DNA of 64,000 nucleotides, taken from Notolepis coatsorum (lineage: Eukaryota > Chordata > Actinopteri > Aulopiformes > Paralepididae). The stretch covers positions 112,310,251 to 112,374,250 of the forward strand of contig OZ020594.1 of NCBI GenBank assembly GCA_963971535.1, given 5' to 3'. Below, piece after piece: positions 9,471 through 18,666 of the stretch (positions within the stretch are counted from its first letter, which is position 1; each line of letters begins with the position of its first letter). The notes below the pieces were generated by a model. The model was not told the origin of the DNA. It ran no database searches and saw nothing but the letters and a program-made list of their open reading frames with translations. Made by a program: the position numbers and the translations under genes.

Positions 9471-12400
9471 TTGACCCCGCTAGCAGCGGGGGCGCCCAGG
9501 TGCTCTTAAAGGTGGTTCGCGTAACACTGAGTTACCAAGATAAGGTCATGGACACTTACGCCGTCCTTGACGACGGGTCAGAGAAGACCCTTCTCCTCGC
9601 GTCCGCTGCGGCCCAGCTGGGGCTGCGGGGGAGCGAAAACCAGATGACGATTCGGACAATAAGAAGAGATCTAAAGACGATAAAGGGCGAGAATGTCTCC
9701 TTCACTATCGCAGCAAGCGGGCAGCCAGAGAGACGGTATAGGATTACTAATGCTTTCACCAGCCAAGAAATAGGCCTATCGCAGTACACATACCCCATCG
9801 CCAAGCTGATGGATAAATATGTGCACCTGCGTCAACTACCTATCCCGCTCATAGACGGTGCCACCCCGACCCTGCTGATAGGCTCCGACCATGCAGACCT
9901 CATAGTCCCGATAGACCGGGTCCACACAGGACCCAGAGGCTGTCCTGCAGCAGTCGAGACCCGCCTAGGATGGACATTACAAGGCCCCCTCGCTAAGTCT
10001 CTTAACCGAACAGCAGCCACCAACTGCCTCCACTCCAGAGTGACAGAAGAAGACACCACTCTCCTGCAGCATGTCGAGAGGCTATGGACACTAGAGACAA
10101 TGCCCTTTAAGAACGAAAAGAAAGACATTCGTTCTAAGGAAGACATTTACGCTATAGCCCTCCTCGAGCAAGGGACAAAGAGAGTCAAAGTCAACGGAGT
10201 GATGAGATACGCAACTCCACTCCTGAGGCGGGAGGGAATGCCCACCTTTCACGCCACAAAAGAAGCGACGGAGCGGTATCTATTGAACACAGAGCGGCGC
10301 CTAGCCAAAGACCCCGCTCAAGAGACTGTGTACCGCGCTGAGATTAACAAGCTAATCACAGCGGGACACATAAAGAAAATTGACATTAAAGAGGCCGATC
10401 AGACGACCGAATCATGGTACGTGCCGCACCACAAGGTCCACCACAACGGCAAGGATCGTATTGTGTTCAACTGCAGCTACCAGATCGGATCACAAAATCT
10501 GAATAAAGAGCTCTTGCCCGGCCCAACACTCGGCCCCTCTCTACTAGGCGTGTTACTACGCTTCCGCCAGGACCAGGTGGCCATCAGCGGCGACATCAAA
10601 GGGATGTTCCTGCAGGTGAGACTAGTGGAGGAGGACAAGCCCCTGCTGCGGTTCCTATGGAGAGAGAGGATCGGGGATGAGCAACCAGCCATCTATCAAT
10701 GGGAAGTCCTCCCTTTCGGAACCACATGCAGCCCATGCTGTGCTACGTTTGCACTGCAGAAACACGTCGCAGAGGACCCAGCAGCAGATGAAGAGGTCCG
10801 ACAAAGTGTAGGAAATAGTTTCTACGTGGACAACTGTTTGCAAAGCGTCTCGACGCCAGAAGAAGCAGAGGCTCTTCTACTCAAGCTCCGTGCCTCCCTG
10901 ATCAAAGGCGGCTTTGATCTCAGGCAGTGGGCCAGCAGCGACCCGCAAGTATTGCGCAGCCTCTCCCCCGAGGACAAGGCAGCGAGCAGCGAGACCTGGA
11001 TGGCGACCATCCCAGGAGAAGCCCAAGAAATGACACTAGGACTAGTCTGGCGCTTCAAAACAGACTCGCTCCATTATAGACAAACCCCTGACCAAGGAGC
11101 AGGGAAGGTCGACGGCACTACCGACCACCAGACGGAGTGTATACAGAACACTCGCCAGACAATATGACCCGTTGGGATGTATTCTACCTTACACCACCAG
11201 GGCAAAGATGATTGTAAGAGCGCTATGGGACAAGGACCAGGGCTGGGACGACCCCATACCCGAACACCTTGCATCCACATGGAGAGAGTGGGAGACGGAA
11301 CTCCGCTCACTCCCAGGTGTTAACATACGCCGCAGCTACTTCCCACCCACAGTGAGGCCAGAGACATGCAAGATGGACCTGCACGTCTTCAGCGACGCCT
11401 CCGAAGTAGCCTACGGTGCGGTGGCCTACTTGCGTGCCCGAGAGGAGGGAGGAGAAATACATACTGCTTTCATCCTGGCTCGCTCAAGAATAGCCCCATG
11501 GAAGCAACAATCTATCCCGCGTCTAGAGCTCTGCGCAGCCCTAGCAGGAGCGCAGCTCGCCACGTTAATCCAACGTGAACTCACCATTCCGGTGCAAAGA
11601 ACAATCTTGTGGTCAGACTCCACGACAGTACTCACATGGATCCGGTCTGATTCGTGCAGATACAAGGTCTTCGTGGGAGTCAGAGTCACAGAGATTCAAG
11701 AGTTAACAGAAGTAGCAAGCTGGAGGTATGTGGACACAAAACACAACCCAGCTGACGTCATCACCCGGGGAATGTCCCTGGATGACCTCACCCGTCACAA
11801 CCTATACAGTGACGGACCAGAGTTTCTCAAGCTCCCGGAAGAAGAGTGGCCTACACCCACCCCACGGGAGGCGAGTAAAGAGGAGGCCGAAAACAAGAAA
11901 TCTATGTTCTGTGGATTGAACACACTCGTCTCCACAGACCCCGACATAGACGATTGCCTCACCATAGAGAGTGCGCAACTAAAGACATTTCTGTGGCACC
12001 ACCCAGAGGTTCAGCCCACTACTGACATTTCAGCAGCTGACTACGAAGAAGCAGAACTTCTTCTACTACAACGAGCCCAGAGAGACTCGTTCCCCGATGA
12101 GCTAGACTGTCTACAGGGAGCAAAGCCGGTCCCATCAGACAGCAGACTGCTCCACCTAGCACCCGAGAGCGACGCCCATAGTCTCATCAGAGTGGGTGGT
12201 CGTCTGCGGAGAGCCCCAGACTTACCGGATGACGTCAAGTACCCGATAGTCTTGAACAGCCGACACAAGGTCACAGAGCTGATCATAAAGAAATACGACG
12301 AGGATGTGCACCACGCAGGGGCAGAGAGAGTCTTCGCGGAGATCAGACGTCGTTATTGGATACTGCAAGGGAGAGAAGCAGTGCGGCGCTTCCAGTGAAC

Positions 12401-13420
12401 CTGTCTAGACTGTCGTAAGTGGCGAGCACAGCCCAGTATACCCCGGATGGCTGACCTACCTCCCTGTCGCCTCCGACTCGGCGACAAGCCTTTTCACTCC
12501 ACCGGTATGGACTGTTTCGGCCCGCTGTATATAAAGAAAGGAAGAGGAACCGAGAAGCGGTGGGGTATTGTATTCAAATGCATGACCACCAGAGCGATAC
12601 ATATCGAACTCCTTCCAACCATGAGCACAGACTCATTCCTTATGGCCTTCCGAAGATTCACATCGCGGAAAGGCAAACCGTCTACATTGTTGTCTGATCA
12701 CGGGACAAACTTCAAAGGCGGAGAAAGAGAGCTGAGAGAGAGCTTCCAAGCTATGGGCCCAGAACTTAAGACCCACCTCGCTCCATCCCAGATTGACTTC
12801 CAGTTTAATCCCCCGAACGCACCTCACTTCGGTGGAACCTGGGAACGAGAAGTACGTTCCATAAAGACAGCCCTGTACGCCGTGCTTGGGGCCCAGACCG
12901 TGGCGGAAGAAGTCCTAATGACAGTCCTCACGGAGATCGAGGGAGTATTGAACTCAAAGCCCCTCGGTTATGTCTCAAGTGATGTAGCAGATGTCGACCC
13001 AGTCACCCCCAACACACTCTTGATGGTGCGGCTGGACCCCGCGCTACCCCAGACAATGTACAGGCCTGAAGAAGCGAACGGCCGAAGAATGTGGAGGTAC
13101 AGTCAAGTACTGGCTGACAAGTTTTGGAACAGCTTCCTACTCCACTACCTACCGTCTCTACAGACCCGCCAGAAATGGGTGAAAGAGAGAGACAATTTGA
13201 CAGAAGGAACAGTCGTCATGATTATCGACCAGTCACTACCCCGAGCTATGTGGCCGGCTGGCCGCGTAAGCAAAGTAATCACCGGTGCCGACGGAAAGGT
13301 CCGAGCAGCTGAAGTGCTCGTCCAAGGGCGGACCTACACCCGACCCGTGGCGAGGCTAATAGAACTGCCAAGGCTCCCCGATACCATCGATGACGACCAT
13401 GACCCCATGACTTTGTGAAT
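9470..13420 (+). pseudogene. BEL-1 pol region: protease, RT, RNase H, integrase
   Basis: Rounded bounds. Domains in order: an aspartic protease with VLDDGSEKT (about 9560); RT at about 10290-11050 with the YVDN-type active-site box in FYVDNCLQS (about 10820); RNase H at about 11370-11780 with HVFSDASEVAYG; an integrase from about 12290 with an N-terminal zinc-binding-like HHAGAERVFAEIRRRYW, a catalytic core (MDCFGPL, LLSDHGTNF, FGGTWEREV) and a C-terminal tail to about 13410. This order and the YVDN box are typical of BEL/Pao. The reading frame is interrupted about twice, so this copy is broken. Confidence 0.9.
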
Positions 13421-13499
13421 TGACTGACCCTCACAGCGGACATTGAGTAGTGGACAGTGCGGTTAATCTGTCTCTGCTTAGCTAATTAGGTGGGACTAA

Positions 13500-13511
13500 T
13501 TAGGGGGCGGC
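13500..13511 (+). promoter_or_regulatory. BEL-1 polypurine-like tract
   Basis: Short G-rich stretch (TAGGGGGCGGC) directly before the 3' LTR, in the place where plus-strand priming occurs in LTR elements. Interrupted by C, so only a candidate. Confidence 0.4.
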
Positions 13512-14883
13512 TGTTACGAAGGATCAGATTAAACCGAATATATATATTTATTTATTGATATATATTGAATAGTATTTGTATATCGTTTGATATCCCTTGT
13601 ATATTCCTTGTACATATACACGGAATATCCCTTTAGCCTACTATAGCCCATAATAGTTCATTCTCCTATTGGACAAAGGACCAGGCGCCAGGGGACCAGC
13701 CCCCGGAGTCAAGTTCAAAGGTACCGACAAGACATGTCTGTACTAGCCCCGACCCTGCCCAGGGATACGGCGACAGAAATGAGAGTGGCACTATTTGTTC
13801 ACCGTGCATATAAATATGGCGCAAGTGAATACAGGAGCACTTAGTCTTAGTCTTATTTAGACAGAAGTCAAGTTGTTACCCCCCAAGTAGAAGCCTCACC
13901 CACGATACCACGTGCGGTGAAGTATGGCCTGTTTGGCCCCAGAATAGCATTGAGACCGCGTGCGAATTAATAACTGAATTGTCAGAGTTTGGCACTGTAC
14001 CGTCGAGTGCGACGTATTTCTATTAAGTTAATAATAGTCTATTGTGTATGGTGCATCGTGCGGTTAGAGTTCTAAAGTGACCAGCATCTCCAACGCTTCC
14101 TCGTGTTATCTAGAGTCTTATCCAGGCTGGGCCGACCACATGGCGCTTTCATCCGAGGAGATCTAGGCAAGGACCGAATGGACATGTACACTGGATTACC
14201 TACCCGACGACTGCATAGCCTTTTGCGGCTGGAATATATATTTGCTTTGGTACTGTGATTTGTGGAGCGGATAATCGCCGACGCCTGTGAGTGTTGGATT
14301 TACCCCCGAGAGGAGTCAAGGTCGAGTCGGCGCTCAGAGAGCCTGAGGCCGCCTAGCTTTCTTCACTGTAGAGCTACAGCCTGCAAGAGAACCAAGCTGT
14401 ATTCGTCTGCGGATCAAGAGTCTATCGCACTGTCTTCTGTACTTGAAGTCTCCCTAGGCCTCGTTGACCAGACGTTCTACTACCGACAGCTCTCCTACCC
14501 CCCCTGCCGGCTTACAACCGGGAGGACCCCTCCAGTATATCCCGCTATATCACTAAGTGTACCATAGATATAATTCCCTAAGAGCCAGGTTGTATAATTG
14601 CCTCCTGCGTAACCAGAGAATGGACATTCAGTGTTGATTTGCCTACGCATACTCATTTGCCTTACAAGTGCATTCAAAGAATAATGTAAAGTATCATATG
14701 TACCTTTTGCTCCATTAAATATTTGATTATTACCTTTGACTGGAACCGATTTCATTGTGGGAAGTGTTCATCATATTCATATATCGTGTACTGTATGGCC
14801 AGTAGTTAAAGTACATAAAGCGGTAGTGGTTTAATGATACCATACTTATCAATACAGTCAGGGAATTGTACCCCTCAGTTACA
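13512..14883 (+). repeat. BEL-1 3' LTR
   Basis: Near-identical partner of 5830-7202 (about four differences seen by eye), 1372 bp, with the same ends. Confidence 0.95.
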
Positions 14884-15190
14884 AAGCCACTTAAGGAATT
14901 TGCACTGAATTGGGAAAATCTGCTTTTAGCTTCTGTGCCCCCGACACATGGAATCTTTTGCAAAGCACTTAAACTCAACACTTGTTTGCGGACCCATCGT
15001 ATATTCTATAATATAGCTATGGAGACAATAGTATGTCTAATTTGACAGGCACTATTTATACTCCAACAGGGCCAAAACTGTTTATTTCTACATACCTTCG
15101 TTTGTGCGCTATACCACGCAAAAAATCGCCTTGTTGCACAATAATCCAGGCTGGTTTTCTAGATTGTGAGATAGAGTGTTTTGTGCGCAT
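14884..15190 (+). pseudogene. LINE-D fragment (part 3) and tail
   Basis: After the second AAGCC the coding trace of LINE-D resumes (LKEFALNWENLLLASVPP, then THGIFCKALKLNTCL) and decays downstream. The end near 15190 meets the start of sequence shared with the right arm, so the whole LINE-D insertion plus nested elements (about 4966-15190) is absent there, where a different 140-bp stretch (about 61546-61690) occurs. Confidence 0.6.
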
Positions 15191-15812
15191 GTGCGCATAC
15201 TTTTTTTTGCATTTCATGTAAGGTTTAAAATAAAGTTAGATTTATTGGAATATGGAGATTTTCTTCAGATTCATCACAGTATTATGTCACCTTGAAAATG
15301 ATGGTAATAAGAATCATGGAAAAACATGCATAAAAACAATTGGGGATATAGTTTGAACGATCGCCTCGTCTTTGCATGATTTATTTCAAGCATCTGTATG
15401 AACACTGAAGATGGATTTACCCTTTAGAGCCTTACCTCCTCCTGCATTCACAGTTCCGTTAAGTCCTGGTGTTTTAATGCAGTCCACCAAGCAGACAGAT
15501 AGTTCCTTTAGTCCCAACAGAGAGGGGTGACTGCAAGACGCCATCTCCTCCACTGTACTGGATATCAGTGGGGCTGTGGCCTAAAAAATACCAGATAAAA
15601 AACAGTAACAATAAGAGTCTTGCAAAGTACAACGTTCACTCTCCCCAGAGTAATAGACCTGTCGCTAAACCACGCCCCAAATTGAATTTGTCCAATCATA
15701 TCACAGCGAAAATCCTCGCTTGCAGAAAACTCGGACATCACCTAAAACGCTGTTTGTAGGGCGCATCAAACAAATACCAGATGTCTGTGATCGAAACCAC
15801 TGTGAAGAGTTC

Positions 15813-16101
15813 AAGTTTCAAGTTTCAAGTTTCTTTAATAGTTGTCATACAGAAGTACAGAATACTTTCATACAAAATGCTTCTTACTGTTACGCTCCAG
15901 AGACTGTGCTAGACAAGATAGTATCAAATAACATAGTATAGTATGTAATTTAGAAGAAGAAAATGAGGTCACAGTGTTCGGTATAGACATATGTACAATG
16001 TTCTGAGTTACCATATAATATACAATACTATGCAGTGTACTAATGTACAGTACTATATAGTGCAAAGCAGAAATGGGATGAGGTACAATTTAGGTACAGT
16101 T
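15813..16101 (-). repeat. LINE-C 3' tail fragment
   Basis: Reverse complement of the LINE-C 3' UTR end (compare 4540-4850 and 37936-38235), starting with a repeated TTCAAG tail. Strong 5' truncation. It lies between the first exon parts of the ISL2EU-like element. Confidence 0.85.
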
Positions 16102-16179
16102 TCTATGTTTATTATCTAGCTAATATCTGATGGTGAAACGCTGTGTGTGGGGTACCTGTAATTCAGACACCAGGTACCC

Positions 16180-16317
16180 TGAAAGACTGGATGGAGTATA
16201 TTTTCCGAAGCCCAAAAGAAAATCAACAAATGCAAGCGATGGATTCTGCTGTGTCGTCGACCACATACACAACTGAATGTGAAGACAATTTCCAAGGACA
16301 CTTATGTTTGCTCAAAG
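16180..16317 (+). pseudogene. THAP-type DNA-binding exon of the ISL2EU-like element
   Basis: In one frame the exon reads NKCKRWILLCRRPHTQLN and then VKTISKDTYVCSK (16225-16317), matching the pattern of the C-terminal half of a THAP zinc finger: a conserved Trp, paired Cys and the SK(H)F-like end. It stops at AAAG|GTAAGG, a good splice donor at 16318. In another frame the preceding stretch reads FPKPKRKST, so an indel may be present. THAP domains bind the ends of their own transposon in several families. The N-terminal half (with C2 of the C2CH zinc site) is not clear because a LINE tail lies upstream. Confidence 0.6.
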
Positions 16318-16551
16318 GTAAGGTCAATTCATAAAGACATCATATTTGACGGCATGTATTAGAAACGTAGACCAAACTATTAGTTAGCTAACGTTAGCTG
16401 CCAGCTAGCTAGCTGGTGTTATCCTAGCTAGCTAGCTACAGTGTTATCAACATCAACTTTGCTGTCATTAATTTGCTGTCTGACTTTTCTTCCTCGCTAG
16501 TTAGCTGGTGTTTTTAGCTAACTTAACGTTTGCTAACTGTCTTTTGTCCAG

Positions 16552-17044
16552 ATGGGGAGCGCCGGCCTGTGGAGCAGCCTCCCCCAAGCCCAATGGAAGA
16601 AGTGGACAAGAGGAGCGAGATGAACGATTGAGAAATCAACAAGCACAAATCGAATCACTGACGAGTATAAATACTGTTCTGAGACTTAATCAAATACCAA
16701 ATAGATTAACACCAGAGGTCTTGCAGCACAGCCGTGTACCAGCCTATTTCAAATATGCCACTGGATTCACTTATGATCAATTCAATAATCTATGTACTGT
16801 GTTTAGTATACCTAGCAGTGAAACAGCACAGCAAACTACTGTAGCTGGTACTGTAGATGGTACTGTAGATGGTACTGTAGCTGGTACTGTAGCTGGTACT
16901 GTAGCTGGTACTGTAGCTGGTACTGTAGATGGTACTGTAGCTACTACTGTAGATGGTACTGTAGCTGGTACTGTAGCTGGTACTGTAGCTGGTACTGTAG
17001 ATGGTACTGTAGCTGGTACTGTAGATGGTACTGTAGCTACTACT
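16552..17044 (+). pseudogene. transposase N-terminal exon with helix-turn-helix and coding minisatellite
   Basis: A TTTTGTCCAG acceptor precedes 16552. The long open frame reads DERLRNQQAQIESLTSINTV, then [19 protein letters not shown] followed by [10 protein letters not shown]. The [10 protein letters not shown] pattern is like the HTH_Tnp_4 module that precedes DDE_Tnp_4 transposases in Harbinger/ISL2EU elements. From residue about 115 the frame turns into a run of GTVAGTVD repeats from a 12-bp minisatellite and stops at 17044. The catalytic DDE part is not seen. The frame does not match that of the THAP exon across the inferred splice, so the gene is broken. Confidence 0.6.
16846..17042 (+). 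repeat. 12-bp minisatellite (GGTACTGTAGMT)n
   Basis: About 16 copies of GGTACTGTAGCT or GGTACTGTAGAT, with two GCTACT variants. The period is a multiple of three and keeps the frame open. Confidence 0.95.
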
Positions 17045-18190
17045 TAAGTAAAAGTAGAGAACTATTTGATATTGAATGTACTGTATTAAGTTTCAAAAGT
17101 AAAAGTACAGTACATATTCTATAGGGTGTTCTTGTATTTCAGTGCATTCAACCCTCGATATATTGACCTGAAGGTTGTTAAAGTGGTCCAGTTATGCTGA
17201 GTTATTGTCCCTCAGATTGCTGGTTTAAAATGTTAAAGTACTTCATCTTCATCAATTTATGCCATGTCTTGTATGCTAAATCTTTTTTGGGGGAGGCTGA
17301 GATAAATGTAGTTGAGTAAAATGTACAATATTTACTTTGAAATGTAGTGGAGTGAAAGTACAAAGTTCCCTATAATGAAAATACTCAAGTAAAGTACAAG
17401 ATACAAGAACATTTATTTAAGTGCAGGCCTGACAGGAGGCTGAAGTCCTTGCTATCATGGCCGACTTGTGAGGCTAATAGTGTTTGAAGAGTTTCATTCC
17501 AAAATAAGGCTTTAGTAATGCAGTCAGTAGAGTGCAGACTGCATCCAAGGCCTAACAATCTCTCCACTTTGCTGTTACTTTCACATTTTACTGGGTAGAT
17601 GACGGAAACAACAGTTGCTGATATTGCAAATGTCAACAGACCAGGCTATTAATCCATAATGGAGGTACTAGAAGAAAGGTTACAGGGTAACCAAAATCAA
17701 CATGTTTCTCCTTCCAAGGGTCATCAATAATCACAGCAAATGTTGTGACTGTATGACTAACAGGTCAGGAGATTGACAAGAGGATGTGCATCCAGCGATA
17801 AAAATTTTATTCGATTTGTGAACTATGGGTCTGCGGTTGGGACAAAATCCATTTTAAGCCTCGTCACAGCATTCATTTGGCTACAAGAATATAATGTTAA
17901 ATTACCATAGATGTATCACAACAACACATGATATTGTTCGCTATTCCAGCACTGTTTGTATTTTATATCGTACATCCATTTGTGTAACTGTAAATCCATG
18001 TATATTTATATTAAAAATAGTGGCTATTTATGTACACTTTAGTTGTGGGTTTTCTTTTCTAATCAGAGTGATCTATCTTGAGAATGTGTTGTATATGCAT
18101 TTATTTATATTTATATTAAATATAACTTATACTTAGTGTTATAAGAAAAGCTATGTCCTGTACCCATATACTGTGATTTACAGGTATTTT
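17045..18190. other. interior of the ISL2EU-like element, no clear gene
   Basis: Contains an AAGTAAAAGTA/AAGTAAAGTACAAG pair like a fish hAT end (17045-17400). On the minus strand 17430-17640 is open and reads KVERLLGLGCSLHSTDC and ALFWNETLQTLLASQVGHDS, which has the look of real coding sequence, perhaps the second gene (YqaJ-type) known in ISL2EU elements; I cannot confirm it. The rest (17640-18190) shows nothing I recognise. Confidence 0.4.
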
Positions 18191-18434
18191 GGTAAATGGT
18201 AAATGGCTGTATTCAGCGCTTTTATCCAAAGCGCTTTACAATTTGTTCCTCACATCTTACCCATTCACTCACACATTCACACACCGACGGTGGAGGCGAC
18301 CATGCAAGATGCTAACCTGCTCATCAGTGTCTTAATCAAGGACACTTCGACACGCTGCCCGGGAGGAGCGAGAATCAAACCGGGAACCTCCGGATTACCA
18401 GACGACTGCTCTACTCCCAAGCCACTGTCGCCCC
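18191..18434 (-). repeat. tRNA-derived SINE (SINE-2) with LINE-like 3' tail
   Basis: Read from 18434 on the minus strand the head is tRNA-like: a box-A-like TGGCTTGGGAGTAGAGCAG and a box-B-like GGTTTGATTCTC about 40 bases later. The other end carries TGTAAAGCGCTTTGGATAAA, nearly the same as the 3' tail of LINE-A (TGTAAGTCGCTTTGGATAAA at about 18702-18721). Shared 3' tails are how LINE enzymes recognise SINE RNA. Confidence 0.75.
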
Positions 18435-18666
18435 CTATTACTAGGTCTATTTTATTATTAGGTATTTCTACTTTGGGCTCTATCACTATACATTTATAGT
18501 TAGTGTAATCAATCATTTGACCTGATGTACACTAGAATGTGCAGCATACCATTCTCTGACGTCTCACCCCTTTATGGAGGAGGATTGTTGCCATATTTAC
18601 CTGGGTCACAAAAGAACCAACATAGCATGTTTACAAAAGAGGTGGATTATTCTGGTTACATTTCAT

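Larger units (their letters stand above)
5830..14883 (+). mobile_element. BEL/Pao LTR retrotransposon, about 9.05 kb (BEL-1)
   Basis: Two LTRs of about 1372 bp, both starting TGTTACGAAGG and ending CCTCAGTTACA, bracket a gag-pol region. AAGCC is duplicated at 5825-5829 and 14884-14888. Between the LTRs lie a primer-binding-site-like TTGGTCCTTCGAGCCGG, gag with cysteine knuckles, protease, RT, RNase H and integrase in the order of the BEL/Pao family. No envelope gene was seen. The LTRs differ at about four positions over 1.37 kb by eye, so it is a recent insertion. The pol part is broken, with about two interruptions. It inserted into an older LINE-D fragment. Confidence 0.95.

Noticed and set aside
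16508-17047. Host protein with GTV repeats
   Set aside because: Lies between ends of an ISL2EU-like element, follows a THAP-type exon, and the repeat part is a minisatellite.
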